NCBI GenBank assembly: GCA_965247635.1
Contig: CBDFHJ010000008.1
Coordinates: 495,269-559,268, forward strand
DNA: 64,000 nucleotides
Source: CBDFHJ01 sp965247635
Lineage (GTDB): Bacteria; Chloroflexota; Dehalococcoidia; Lucifugimonadales; Australimonadaceae
Direction of reading: 5' to 3'
The notes under the pieces are model-generated. The model saw only the letters and a program-made list of their open reading frames with translations. It was not told where the DNA came from and made no database searches. Below are positions 53,700 through 62,149 of the stretch, one piece after another. Made by a program: the position numbers and the translations under genes. Numbering within the stretch: position 1 is the stretch's first letter; each line of letters begins with the position of its first letter.

Positions 53700-53862
53700 G
53701 TTCGCGCTTTAGCCTATTCATAGTGACTATATTATGCTTAATCGGTCATGATTTGTAGAGGTACTACTGAGGTCAGTTTGCATTTATGCGCAAACTGTAA
53801 TATTCCTCGCTCATGGAATATACACAATCGGAGGCATATAGCGCCTCCAAACAAAGGAATCG
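53700..53862. promoter_or_regulatory. AT-rich control region of the provirus with two dyads
   Basis: The most AT-rich part of the element. CAGTTTGC-8 nt-GCAAACTG at 53774-53797 (with an inner GCAT-TT-ATGC), and ATATTCC-8 nt-GGAATAT at 53800-53821. A TATAGT-like -10 for the minus strand is near 53720. Position between recombinases and structural genes suits a lysogeny switch; the operator protein is unknown. Confidence 0.6.
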
Positions 53863-53970
53863 TTATTTAGTGCCGCCCCAGGGGTAGACGATGCGCCGGA
53901 GCTTCCGCCTCACCAGCCAGGCAATGATGCGGTCCTTCAGCCATCGCGGGACACACCGCAGGAGCTTCAT
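53863..53970 (-). CDS. 35-residue cationic miniprotein (provirus)
   Basis: Starts MKLLRCVPRWLKDRIIAWLV and ends RRIVYPWGGTK. Strongly amphipathic with 9 Arg/Lys. A GGGGGG stretch precedes the ATG; starts 18 nt after the serine recombinase stop. Could be membrane-active or a regulatory peptide; coding status tentative. Confidence 0.45.
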   Translation of the reverse strand: MKLLRCVPRWLKDRIIAWLVRRKLRRIVYPWGGTK

Positions 53971-53987
53971 TCTCGGACCCCCCTTTT

Positions 53988-54506
53988 TTACTCGGCCCAC
54001 CTTTCGTAATACCCCCGCGTGGAACGCTTGCGCTTGTCTTTGGACCCTGGGGGCCGCCCGATGCGGACCCCCTGGGCGCGGGCGCGTTCCTGGCCCTCCA
54101 TTGACCGCTGGCGTATGAGGTCCCGTTCCAGCTCCGCCACGGCCCCCAGGACCGTGAGCATGAAGCGGCCCATCGGGGCCGTCGTGTCTATCGGTTGGGT
54201 AATCGAGACGAAGCCCTTACCGTGGCGGTCGAGCGTGTCCAGGGCGTCGTACAGGTCGCGCACGGACCGGAAAGCCCGGTCCAGGCGCAGGACTAGGACC
54301 GCATCCCACCCGCCGGTCCGTATCCGGCCTAGCAGCTCGCGCCAGGCGCGGCGTCCCCGGAGGTCCGTGGCGCCAGCGTGGTCGACGTACTCCCCGGCAA
54401 GAACGTGGCCCTGGGCCTCGGCGTAAGCCCGGAGGGCGTGGAGCTGCGTTTCGGGGTCCTGGTCCTTGTCCTTGGTGCTTACGCGGGCATAGAGGGCCAC
54501 CCTCAC
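53988..54506 (-). CDS. serine recombinase (resolvase/invertase)
   Basis: 172 residues. Catalytic Ser10 in YARVSTKDKD, then LRLDRAFRS and DLYDALDTLDRHGKGFVSIT (active-site Arg and fold core), TAPMGRFMLTVLGAVAELERDLIRQR (E helix) and a short C-terminal GVRIGRPPGSKDK. The DNA-binding HTH is minimal, as in small resolvases. ATGA overlap with the tyrosine recombinase: two recombinase classes in one operon. Confidence 0.9.
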   Translation of the reverse strand: MRVALYARVSTKDKDQDPETQLHALRAYAEAQGHVLAGEYVDHAGATDLRGRRAWRELLGRIRTGGWDAVLVLRLDRAFRSVRDLYDALDTLDRHGKGFVSITQPIDTTAPMGRFMLTVLGAVAELERDLIRQRSMEGQERARAQGVRIGRPPGSKDKRKRSTRGYYERWAE

Positions 54507-55420
54507 GGCGCAATCTCCCGGTAGTACGGCTGATTCAGCCGCCGCACGGCCTCGATGGCGTTGGGCTCGGCCAGGTGGACGTAGTGCATGGAGGACTCAA
54601 TCTTGCGGTGTCCCAGCATCCCTTGGAGGTAGTAAGGGTTCAGGCCCTTGTCCGCCCACCAGGTAGCGCGGGAGTGTCGGAGGACGTGGGGCGTGACCCG
54701 AAACGGTATCCCGGCCCTGCGGGCCAGCTCCGCCAGGGAGGCCCGATACCAGGAGACCGAAAGCCGGCCGCCGTGCCCGGAGAGGAAAAGATAGCCGGGG
54801 TCCCGCCCGGCCCACAGCAGTTGTGGGCGAGCGAATCGGAGGTATTGGGCCAGGGCGGCCGCGGCCTCTCCCGAGAGGGGAGCCCGGCGGGGGATACCCC
54901 TTTTCACGGTGTCTATGTAGAGCAGGTCCGCGAGCGCTTCGGTGGCCCCCTCGACCTGGTGCATGAGCAAGCCCTGAGCTTCCGCCACGCGCAGCGCGGC
55001 CTCGTAGCTCACCAGGATAAGAGCGTAGTCCCGGAGCCCCAGGGGTGTGCCTACGTCGGCCTGGGCCACTATGGCGGCCACCTGGTCGGAGGTGAGGACC
55101 GGATGGTGGGCGCGGCGCTGGCGCGGGACGACGTACTCGGCCAGGGGGTCGGCGCCGATGATGCCCTCGGCCTTTAGGTGGCGGGTAAAGAGCCGGGCGG
55201 TCGCCATGAGGGTAAGGCGGGTATTGTGGTGGTAGGCGCGGCGGGCGTCGTGGGTGAGGGTTTGCAAGGTTGCGCCGGTGAGCTGGTCCGTGTCGCCTTC
55301 GAGGCACGGGCGAAAGAACATACGGAGCGCGTTTTGGTAGCTCTGCACGGTCTTATCGGAGAGGTCCCGACGGGCCGCCCGATGCGCGATGAAGTCGTTA
55401 ATGGCCCGGTCTAGGCGCAT
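54503..55420 (-). CDS. tyrosine recombinase/integrase (XerD-like)
   Basis: 305 residues. SAM-like N-terminal domain (TVQSYQNALRMFF), catalytic ALRVAEAQGL (Arg about 143), HVLRHSRATWW (HxxR about 243-247), LGHRKIESSMHYVHL with the His and nucleophilic Tyr about 279. Full length. Probably integrates the element; overlaps the upstream gene by 10 nt. Confidence 0.92.
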   Translation of the reverse strand: MRLDRAINDFIAHRAARRDLSDKTVQSYQNALRMFFRPCLEGDTDQLTGATLQTLTHDARRAYHHNTRLTLMATARLFTRHLKAEGIIGADPLAEYVVPRQRRAHHPVLTSDQVAAIVAQADVGTPLGLRDYALILVSYEAALRVAEAQGLLMHQVEGATEALADLLYIDTVKRGIPRRAPLSGEAAAALAQYLRFARPQLLWAGRDPGYLFLSGHGGRLSVSWYRASLAELARRAGIPFRVTPHVLRHSRATWWADKGLNPYYLQGMLGHRKIESSMHYVHLAEPNAIEAVRRLNQPYYREIAP

Positions 55421-55653
55421 GTGTAACCCCCGTACCCGTTACGGCGGTCGATGTCGCGCACCGCTTCCTCCACCAGCTCGAAGGGTGGCGGCTCGCGGCG
55501 CTTGCGCCGCCGCGCCTTGGGGGGCCGGATGCCGCAGCCATGGGGCGTGAGCGTGTCCAGCTCCAGCGGGATGCGCCGGGGCCGCAGATGGGCCACCAGG
55601 GCGCCGCACAGCGCGCACCAGGAGACGTTAGGGGTGTAGGTCGGCGGGGCCAT
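55411..55653 (-). CDS. small Cys-containing basic protein (provirus)
   Basis: 80 residues from ATG 55653 (GGAGG ribosome site); a longer frame from 55710 is less likely. VSWCALCGALVAH carries CxxC; centre is very basic (PPKARRRKRREPP). Its start overlaps the methyltransferase 3' end. Unrecognised. Confidence 0.6.
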   Translation of the reverse strand: MAPPTYTPNVSWCALCGALVAHLRPRRIPLELDTLTPHGCGIRPPKARRRKRREPPPFELVEEAVRDIDRRNGYGGYTCA

Positions 55654-56386
55654 AGCGGGGCGCCTCCGGGGGGTCGAATGATGGGGCCAGTTCCAGGGTC
55701 GTTTGCTCACCGTACAAGACCTCTTGCGCCAAGCGCTTGGCTGCGATCTCGCAGTAGCGTTCTTCTATTTCGATTCCAACAGCACGACGGCCCAAGTCCT
55801 TCGCTGCCCGCAATGTGGTGCCAGAGCCCATGAATGGGTCAAGGATTGTTTCCCCTCTGGCGCTCAATCCTTGGACCAACCACAACCACAACGGCATGGG
55901 CTTTGGACAGGGATGTTCGCGTTCAGGCCCGGTGGTGAAGTTGCGGGGTGTCAGTGTGTAGACATCGGAGGTCAATCGTGAAGGCGACTTACCATAGAGC
56001 AGGATCGGTTCCCAGATGTTGAATCCGCCCAGACCGCTGTAGGCCACCGCACCGGGTTTATGCCAAGCTGCAATCCACTTAGCGGGCGGGTAGTCCCAGA
56101 CATGGCGTATGCCCGGCGTGAATGCAACCCGCTCCGTTATAGCCAGCGCAGCCCCGAACCAGTCTGCACAGAAAGTTCGATAGGTCTCAGCCGACATGGA
56201 AAACGGTCCACCAACGTACTGCTTTCGGTTCGCCCCGATTGCCTGGGTATTGTACGGTGGGTCGGTCAACACCACGTCTCCGCACAAAAAGGGCAAGACG
56301 TCGCGGCAGTCGCCGTGGTAGATGGTGATGCCAGCATGTTCGTAGTAAGGCTCAGGGCCGACGGCGCGCTCAATCGCGGAGGTCAT
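55628..56386 (-). CDS. DNA methyltransferase, beta class (N6-A/N4-C)
   Basis: 252 residues. Catalytic motif IV TDPPYNTQ (41-48) precedes the SAM motif I ETILDPFMGSGTTLRAAKDL (about 185-204) followed by GIEIEERYC, i.e. beta-type order. DPPY favours adenine. No cognate nuclease next to it; most likely an orphan protecting phage DNA from restriction. Confidence 0.9.
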   Translation of the reverse strand: MTSAIERAVGPEPYYEHAGITIYHGDCRDVLPFLCGDVVLTDPPYNTQAIGANRKQYVGGPFSMSAETYRTFCADWFGAALAITERVAFTPGIRHVWDYPPAKWIAAWHKPGAVAYSGLGGFNIWEPILLYGKSPSRLTSDVYTLTPRNFTTGPEREHPCPKPMPLWLWLVQGLSARGETILDPFMGSGTTLRAAKDLGRRAVGIEIEERYCEIAAKRLAQEVLYGEQTTLELAPSFDPPEAPRYGPADLHP

Positions 56387-56417
56387 AGGCGTCGCTCCAT
56401 AGCAGTTTCGTCTTGCA

Positions 56418-56666
56418 TTACGCGCTCCGTTCGTCGTTCTTGTGGCGGTAGTAGTAATCGCGCTGGTAGCGGCGATTCCTTTCCAGCTCGGTTTCGGAGG
56501 CCATATAGCCGGGGGTAAACCCCCGGTACTCGACGTGGCCGCACATGAGGCAGTAGCGCTCGTCGTTGCGGGCGAGGGCGTAGGGCAGCAGGACGCCGGT
56601 CCAACAGCGGGGGCAGCGGTCAGGCCGGTGCGCGGCAGCTATAGGGGCAGGGAGAACCCTGGCCAT
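56418..56666 (-). CDS. zinc-ribbon protein (provirus)
   Basis: 82 residues from ATG 56666 after AGGAGG. DRCPRCWTGVLL and RYCLMCGHVEYRG form the ribbon; C-terminal ERNRRYQRDYYYRHKNDE is highly charged, HNH-like in style but without the HNH residues. Precedes the methyltransferase, 31 nt apart. Confidence 0.65.
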   Translation of the reverse strand: MARVLPAPIAAAHRPDRCPRCWTGVLLPYALARNDERYCLMCGHVEYRGFTPGYMASETELERNRRYQRDYYYRHKNDERSA

Positions 56667-56859
56667 GGCGAAACCTCCTGTGGGTCCAGGATAGAACATG
56701 GGTTCTGGAATAGGTCAAGGGGCGGAATGACGCACTCGTGGGAAGTGGTCGGTAGAAGTAGCCGGTAGGGGGGTGTGTTAAGGAGGCCGTTTCCAACGGG
56801 AATTATTATCGCTAGAATGGACCGCAGCATCCGGCACCTCTACCGATGGGAGGACGGCT

Positions 56860-57129
56860 ATGTTGCCAGGACACCCTAGCCAGCAGCAAGAGTTTGCGGA
56901 AGCGCAGATGAAGTACCGACGGGAGACACCCCCGCCGGGGTTCCTTCCAGAGGCGTTCATTGAGATGTTCTTCGCGAGGGGACTGGGCTTCGTGACGCGG
57001 ACGGCGTGGCGGATGTTGCGGGTCACGGTCCGCCTGGTGCTGTACCCGTGGAGGGACCAGATCCGCGCTTTTGTCGCGGACATAAACCCCCAGCAGCAGC
57101 CCGAGGAGAACAAACCCAAACCGCGCTAG
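56860..57129 (+). CDS. hypothetical protein, only plus-strand gene of the element
   Basis: 89 residues, GGGAGG ribosome site. Gln-rich start (SQQQEFAEAQMKYRRE), amphipathic basic middle (TAWRMLRVTVRLVLYPWRDQ) and charged tail. Unrecognised; opposite orientation at the right edge suggests either an early/regulatory gene or a host gene. Confidence 0.5.
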   Translation: MLPGHPSQQQEFAEAQMKYRRETPPPGFLPEAFIEMFFARGLGFVTRTAWRMLRVTVRLVLYPWRDQIRAFVADINPQQQPEENKPKPR

Positions 57130-57179
57130 TATCCTGAGTTACTAATCGTTCAATAAATGTGGTGAAAGTTGCAGAGCCC

Positions 57180-57300
57180 TGTTCATGGTTCGACAGGCTC
57201 ACCACGAACGGGGATAATCCGCTCGTCCTGTCCGATGATGCTTCGCTCATCGAGACTCCTGACGAAGTCGGAGAGCTTGTCGAAGGATGAGCGGATTATG
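57180..57300. repeat. dispersed ggttcgacaggctcaccacgaacgg repeat
   Basis: The 57185-57210 core also occurs near 22323-22350 and, variant, at 58300-58320. Followed by gatgatgcttcgctcatcgagactcctgacgaagtcggagagcttgtcgaagg, shared with 58410-58430 and 58585-58620. Confidence 0.7.
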
Positions 57301-57391
57301 GAATGGTTTCCTGACCCCCTGCACGACCCAACGTCCGGGTCCCCGTAACGCGTCCCGTCAGGCCGGTTGACGTCCGTCCAGAAGGAGTGCG

Positions 57392-58267
57392 GTGCGATAC
57401 GGCGTGATCTACCCTCAGATCGAGCTCGGGCCGGACCCGGGCGCGGTTCGAGCCTACGCGGAGGCAGCCGAGGAGCTGGGCTACGACCACCTGGTCGCCT
57501 TTGACCACGTCCTAGGCGTCGACGTTGCAAACCGTCCTGAGTGGTCCGGCCCTTACACGCGGGAGCACCTTTTCCACGAGCCGTTGGTCCTCTTCGGCTA
57601 CCTGGCGGCGGTGACCCAGCGGCTGGAGTTGGTGACGGGGATCATCATCTTGCCCCAACGGCAGACCGCGCTGGTGGCGAAACAGGCGGCGGAAGTTGAC
57701 GTGCTGAGTGGTGGCCGCCTTCGTCTGGGTGTTGCCGTTGGCTGGAACGCCGTCGAGTTCGAAGCGCTGGGCGAGGACTTTCACAACCGGGGGCGGCGCA
57801 TCGAGGAGCAGGTTGCCGTGCTGCGGGCCCTCCTGAGCCAGGAGGTGGTCAACTTCGAGGGGGAGTGGCACCGGATTACCGCAGCTGGGCTGAATCCCAT
57901 GCCCGTGCAGCGGCCTATCCCCATCTGGTTTGGAGGCGGGAGGATCGAAAAGGTTATACGGCGGATCGCCGCCTTGGGCGACGGTTGGTTCCCTCAAGTG
58001 AGGCCGGACGAGGCCGGAGAGCAAGCGTTGGAGCAGTTCCGTCAGTACGTCCGAGAGGCGGGCAGGGACCCGGCGAGCATCGGTATCCAGACCTCGGTCT
58101 CACTGCGTACGGGGCAAACGGCGCTGACGGTGGCGGTCCAGCAGGCGCAAGCATGGGAGGCTATGGGCGTTAGCCACGTGAGCGTCAACACCATGGGCGC
58201 GGGCTTTCGCTCCGTGGATGAGCACATCGCGGCCATTCATGGCTTTAGGGACGCGCTCGCTTTCTAG
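57392..58267 (+). CDS. LLM-class flavin (F420/FMN)-dependent oxidoreductase
   Basis: 291 residues, GTG start after AAGGAG. Bacterial-luciferase-like TIM barrel: YGVIYPQIELG, AEELGYDHLVAFDHVLGVD, LELVTGIIILPQRQTALVAK, EVDVLSGGRLRLGVAVGWNAVEFEALG, PIPIWFGGGRIEKVIRRIAALGDGWFP. Fits the TIGR03619/F420-dependent group. Such enzymes are expanded in SAR202-type bacteria. Substrate unknown. Confidence 0.92.
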   Translation: MRYGVIYPQIELGPDPGAVRAYAEAAEELGYDHLVAFDHVLGVDVANRPEWSGPYTREHLFHEPLVLFGYLAAVTQRLELVTGIIILPQRQTALVAKQAAEVDVLSGGRLRLGVAVGWNAVEFEALGEDFHNRGRRIEEQVAVLRALLSQEVVNFEGEWHRITAAGLNPMPVQRPIPIWFGGGRIEKVIRRIAALGDGWFPQVRPDEAGEQALEQFRQYVREAGRDPASIGIQTSVSLRTGQTALTVAVQQAQAWEAMGVSHVSVNTMGAGFRSVDEHIAAIHGFRDALAF

Positions 58268-58672
58268 CTTACCTTCGGCACGGCCACGAACGGAGCCCGT
58301 TCGTGGTTCGACAGGCTCAGCTTACCGGACTCCTATAGGATCGATCCGAAGGGCTCTGGACTCCTTCGGAGAGCTCACTATGACCAGATAAGACCTTGTC
58401 ACCCTGTCCGATGATGCTCTGCTCATCGGACTCTCGATAGCCCCGACTTGTCGGAGCGTATCGGAGAGCGGAGCGAAGGGTCTCTCGGGAAGGGCCGGTG
58501 AGAGATGCTTCGCCCCGATAAATCGGGACTCAGCATGACAGGGGGCCTCGCCCTGCCCGTTCGCCCTGTCCTCCGACAGGTCGGAGAGACTCCTGACGAA
58601 GTCGGAGAGCTTGCCGAAGGACGAATCCCCGGCCCTCAGTGCTTGGGGTCTGGGGGCGCGGCGAGCGGCCCC
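58268..58672. repeat. intergenic dispersed-repeat cluster
   Basis: Contains ggttcgacaggctcagc, ctgtccgatgatgctctgctcatcgg, a cccgacttgtcgg palindrome, gagagatgcttcgccccgataaatcgggactcagcatgacaggg (complement of the 45.4 kb unit) and ctccgacaggtcggag. No gene in 405 bp. Confidence 0.65.
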
Positions 58673-58720
58673 TAGCAAGTAAAAAGAAAGAAGGGGGCAT
58701 TTTGCCCCCTTCTTCCACTG
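58673..58720 (-). terminator. rho-independent terminator of the selW-like gene
   Basis: On the minus strand a 12-bp perfect stem (AAGAAGGGGGCA/TGCCCCCTTCTT, 58688-58714, 3-nt loop) is followed by TCTTTTTAC. It lies 29 nt after the stop. Confidence 0.88.
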
Positions 58721-58742
58721 GCCTCTGGGACTATGCTCGACG

Positions 58743-59024
58743 TTACGCCGGCGTGGCCGCCAGCTCGTCCACCAACTGGGTCTTCACGCCACGGAGGACA
58801 CGCAACGATGGGTAGAAGTCACCCTCGCCGGCCTCGCTACGGTCGTACACCTTTCGGTCGTTGATGTAGACCTCGAAGCGTCCGTCCCCTACAGGGGTCA
58901 GCGCGATGCTCGTCTCTCGGACGTTTCCGTCACACACTTCAGCCGCCAGACCGGCGGCCTTCCAGAAGTACCCTCAAGATACGCAGTACTTGATTTCCAG
59001 GCGGACCTTTCCCTCGCTAGCCAT
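58743..59024 (-). CDS. SelW/SelT/SelH-type Rdx selenoprotein, UGA decoded as Sec
   Basis: 93 residues from ATG 59024 (AGGGAGG, 7-nt spacing) if TGA 58974-58976 is read as Sec17. N-terminus VRLEIKYCVSUGYFWKAAGL has the C-x-x-U redox motif of selenoprotein W-like thioredoxin-fold Rdx proteins; the rest (VREXSIALTPVGDGRFEVYI, then NDRKVYDRSEAGEGDFY) has the family's strand FEVYINDRKVYD and the C-terminal helix. An SECIS-like hairpin follows the UGA. Without Sec reading only a 64-residue fragment lacking the active site would be called. Likely a redox/glutathione-linked protein. Monocistronic with its own terminator. Confidence 0.9.
58942..58958 (-). promoter_or_regulatory. SECIS hairpin of the selW-like gene
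   Basis: 6-bp perfect stem GCCGCC/GGCGGC with the loop GGUCU, whose first G is 22 nt past the UGA. The loop is the same as the SelB-contacting loop of E. coli fdhF as I remember it, and spacing is in the usual bacterial range. Confidence 0.8.
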
Positions 59025-59712
59025 ATACTGACCTCCCTTGAAGCGCTATTGCTGTGGGCTCGGGGCCCACGCGGCCTTCACCTAGCGTTCGCGCAACACC
59101 ATAGCACAAAGGAGATGAGGGGGGCTACTGCCCTTATGCCGCGAGCCTAAACACGCGACGACCTCCACCCATTCAAGCGCCCTTCTAGCAAGCTGATGAA
59201 AAAAGGGGAGTGCCCTCCGAAGGAGTCCGGAGTCCTTCGGACCGACTCGTCGGGGCCGGGAGTCTGATCCCGACGTGTCGGGACTCAGACATAAATTCCT
59301 CCCCCTCCTGGCTAGGAGGGGGTAAAGGGGGATGGTCGAAAGGGTTTTCAGCGCTCTGTTAGGGCGTTCCGTCACTGATGTGGGGACTGGGGGCGCGGCG
59401 AGCACCCCCTAGCAAGTTAAAGGCTTGCCCCAGCCCTAAAGTTATTTTACCCACCCGGCCCGCCCCGCCGCGCTGGCTCGCTGGACGAGGCGTCTCGGCG
59501 TGGGCTTAGACGCGCCACGTTGATGGTCTGGCACAGGGACACCGCAAATGGGTCCAGGGGAAACCCTGGCGGCGAGCGGCCCCCAGTAGTAGAGGAGGTC
59601 CGTTGGCCTTCAGAGCGATTCACTTTTTCTAGGCTGGAGTATACTGCCGCTAGGTTCGTGGGCTGACCCTCGCGGGTCGGCCAAGGGCCTAGGCTATTAA
59701 AGGAGGAGCGTT
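59025..59712. other. 688-bp intergenic region with repeats
   Basis: No convincing gene. Holds a ctccggagtccttcgg and cgacgtgtcggga palindrome group (59215-59290), cctccccctcctggctaggaggggg (59298-59322, hairpin) and GC-rich sequence to 59620. AAAGGAGGAG precedes the VOC start; the promoter is probably within 59620-59700. Confidence 0.5.
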
Positions 59713-60588
59713 ATGGCCGTATCACAGTTGGGTTACCTGGGGATTGGCGTTAGCAACATGGACGCGTGGGAGGCCTACGCCACCGAGGTACTGGGCATGG
59801 AGGTGTCCGGCCGGGCCGACGATGGGACCCTTTATCTGCGCATGGACGAGAACCACCATCGGCTCGCGCTGTGTCCCACCGGGGCCGATGACCTGGCGTA
59901 CGTGGGCTGGCAAACGGCCAACCGGGAGGAGTTTGAGGCGACCAAGGCAAAGCTCCTAGCTGAGGGCGTCGAGTACGCGCAGGGCACGCCGGACGAGATC
60001 GCCAACCGCCGCGTGGTGGACATGGTGCGATGCGAGGTGAGCAACGTTCCCATGGAGGTGTTCTACGGGCCGCAGGTCCTATTCGAGCGCCCGTTCAAGC
60101 CCAGCACGCCGATCACGGGGTTCAGGACCGGTGACTTGGGCCTGGGACACGTGGGGCTGAGCCCGGACAATGCCGATGAGCTGATTCGAGTGCTGCAGGA
60201 GTGTCTGGGCTTCCGGGTAAGCGACTCTCTGGGCCCAGGAGAACGGTTCTTCCACTGCAACCCGCGGGAGCACACGGCGGTGGTCGCCGCCACTCCTGGT
60301 GGGAAGCGGATCAGTCACTTCATGATCGAGTTGAACTCGCTGAACGACGTGGGCGCCTGCATGGACCTGTGCGAAGACAAGGGCGTCGAGATCGTTCGAC
60401 GGCTGGGCAAACACACCAACGATCACATGACCTCGTTCTACATGAAGAACCCATCCGACTTCAGCATAGAGTACGGTTGGGGTGGCCGCCTCATCGACGA
60501 CGACACCTGGCAGGTGATGAGGTACGACAAGGCGAGCATCTGGGGACACCGGTCGCCGCGTCAGACCCCCGCCACACCACGTAAGTAG
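59713..60588 (+). CDS. VOC-superfamily extradiol ring-cleavage dioxygenase (BphC-like)
   Basis: 291 residues, two VOC modules. N-terminal module QLGYLGIGVSNMDAWEAYAT; C-terminal catalytic module with GLGHVGLSPDN (His about 147), RISHFMIELNSLNDV (His about 209) and FSIEYGWGGRLID (Glu about 260), the 2-His-1-carboxylate Fe(II) site of type-I extradiol dioxygenases. Cleaves catechol-like rings. Convergent with the Rieske array, whose products could be its substrates (inference). Confidence 0.92.
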   Translation: MAVSQLGYLGIGVSNMDAWEAYATEVLGMEVSGRADDGTLYLRMDENHHRLALCPTGADDLAYVGWQTANREEFEATKAKLLAEGVEYAQGTPDEIANRRVVDMVRCEVSNVPMEVFYGPQVLFERPFKPSTPITGFRTGDLGLGHVGLSPDNADELIRVLQECLGFRVSDSLGPGERFFHCNPREHTAVVAATPGGKRISHFMIELNSLNDVGACMDLCEDKGVEIVRRLGKHTNDHMTSFYMKNPSDFSIEYGWGGRLIDDDTWQVMRYDKASIWGHRSPRQTPATPRK

Positions 60589-60617
60589 ACCCGTCATCGC
60601 GGGAAACGCCTCAAAGC

Positions 60618-60660
60618 CAACGGGCCTTCTCCGTAAGTAGGAGAAGGCCCGTTGCGTTAT
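60618..60660. terminator. bidirectional terminator, VOC / Rieske
   Basis: 15-bp perfect stem CAACGGGCCTTCTCC/GGAGAAGGCCCGTTG with 7-nt loop between convergent genes; weak T-run (GCGTTAT) on the plus side. Confidence 0.75.
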
Positions 60661-60702
60661 CTAAAGCTGCTCGAAGGCGAGCTTGCCGGAGGCTGGTGCC
60701 CT

Positions 60703-62071
60703 CTAGGGCCACAACCCTTTCTCGCGTAAGTCGTCCCAGCTCTCCGCGTCCATCAGCTCGGACCACATCTTGTACGAGTTGCGCTGGTTCTGCTCCGACG
60801 TTCCCTCCGAGACCCAACCCCGTTTCATGAACCCGTGTTTTTCCAGCAGGGGGTGTCCGTGGGTCTCATGGCCAAGGCCCAGGGCGTAGCTGTAGGGGTG
60901 GCGCCGGGCGATGACTCCCTTGCTGGCCTTGTGGGCGTAGTTCCAGTTCTCCGAGTCGTCCTCCTCGGTCATGCCCGCCGGCCCGCCGTAGCGAATGAGG
61001 TAGTGCCGCAGCAGGTCTTTCACCTCCTGCGGTGCGTCGCGCTGGACCATGTACCAGCGCCACTGCTGAGTGTAGTCCGGTCCGTTGGGCTGCCAGCACG
61101 CACATGGTGTTCACGGTGGTGCCGGTGGTGCTGTTAGGGAAGACGGTGCCTACGCCGCCTGCCCTGACCCTCGTCCTTTCGCCCAGGAGCTTAAAGCGCT
61201 TTTCATAGGACTCTCGGAAGTACTCCTCCGCGATGGGGTTCTTCGGGTAGGTAGGTTGGTACGGGTAATCGCCCAGGGCTGAGCCAGCCAATCGCCCGCT
61301 ACCGTGGTGCGAGATGCTCATTCCTTGGCTGGGGACGGGAACGTTGTCCCCGGTGTGCCGGCCCTGCAGTCCGCTGGGGCTGATACGCAGCAGGTCCACC
61401 GAGCGGTGGGTTGGCCGGCCGTGGTAACCGTCGCCGATGAAGTTCTCGGCGCCCCACTTCCAGTTGCACGGGACCGTCCACTTCAGGACACCGCCGATCA
61501 CCTCCAGGTCGGCTTCCGTCCCGTCCGGCTTGTCGTAGAACATCCCCAGGTACGGCTTCATGTCGCCGATGTACTCGTCGAAGGAGGGCGCCTTGGGGTC
61601 CCACGTGGCCCAGACGGTGCCCTTGAAGTTGGCCATCTGCGCTACTTCAACGAGGCCCCACTGGCTCTTGTCCAGCTCCTCCCGGTACGCGTCCTTGTAC
61701 CGCGGCACGCCCACGAGGCTTCCGTCACCCGCGTAGCTCCACCCGTGGTACGGACACGTGAACACCGGCGTGTTCCCCTCGTCGTACCGGCACACCTTCA
61801 TCCCCCGGTGGCGGCACGAGTTCAGGAACACGTGGATCATGTTGTCGCGGTCCCGGCTCAGAGTGACCGACTCCTCCCCCATGCGGGAGACGAAGTAGTC
61901 GCCCGGCTTGCGTACCTGGTCCGCGAACCCCACGAAGAGCCAGGCGCGGGCGAACACCCGCTCCTTCTCGATCTCGTAGATCTCCGCGTCGACGAAGATG
62001 TCGCGGCTGACGAGGCCTTTCTTCATGTCGACCAGGCTGGTTGCCGACGGATAACCTACGCTAAGGGCCAC
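60703..62071 (-). pseudogene. Rieske oxygenase alpha subunit, single-base frameshift
   Basis: Reads as a full-length paralogue from ATG 62071 (ALSVGYPSATSLVD; CRHRGMKVC and CPYHGW cluster ligands; ENFIGDGYHGRPTHRSVD iron site) to about codon 325, then shifts frame at a gccaGcacgca at 61091-61100, where the paralogue at 63980 has gccacacgca. The correct C-terminus (GLGHETHGHPLLE to REKGLWP) continues in the other frame to 60703. Total length is 3n+1. Either a recent mutation or an assembly error. Confidence 0.85.
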
Positions 62072-62149
62072 TACAGCACCTCCTCTTTCCTCTCCCTAGA
62101 CCCCGGAGCCCGGAGCAGGCCAAGGATTTAAGCTGGGTCCAACCCCCCG

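Larger units (their letters stand above)
47075..57129. mobile_element. provirus-like element of a possible tailless, membrane-containing phage (about 10 kb)
   Basis: A compact block of mostly minus-strand, often overlapping genes with its own character (Zn-ribbon miniproteins, Ala/Gly-rich small membrane proteins). It has a packaging-type ATPase, two candidate capsid proteins, membrane proteins, a fibre-like protein, tyrosine and serine recombinases and a methyltransferase. No terminase, portal, tail or replication protein is seen. Boundaries are approximate; no att repeat was found. Confidence 0.7.

Noticed and set aside
46951..57180. Direct-repeat att sites of the provirus-like element
   Set aside because: Searched by eye around 46.8-47.1 and 56.7-57.3 kb; only a local inverted repeat (46951/47021) found, no direct repeat pair.
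57183..57530. Minus-strand frame that might hold the missing 5' end of the sugar-dehydrogenase gene
   Set aside because: Translation is Arg-rich repeat sequence with no propeller motif; antisense of the LLM gene start and a dispersed repeat.
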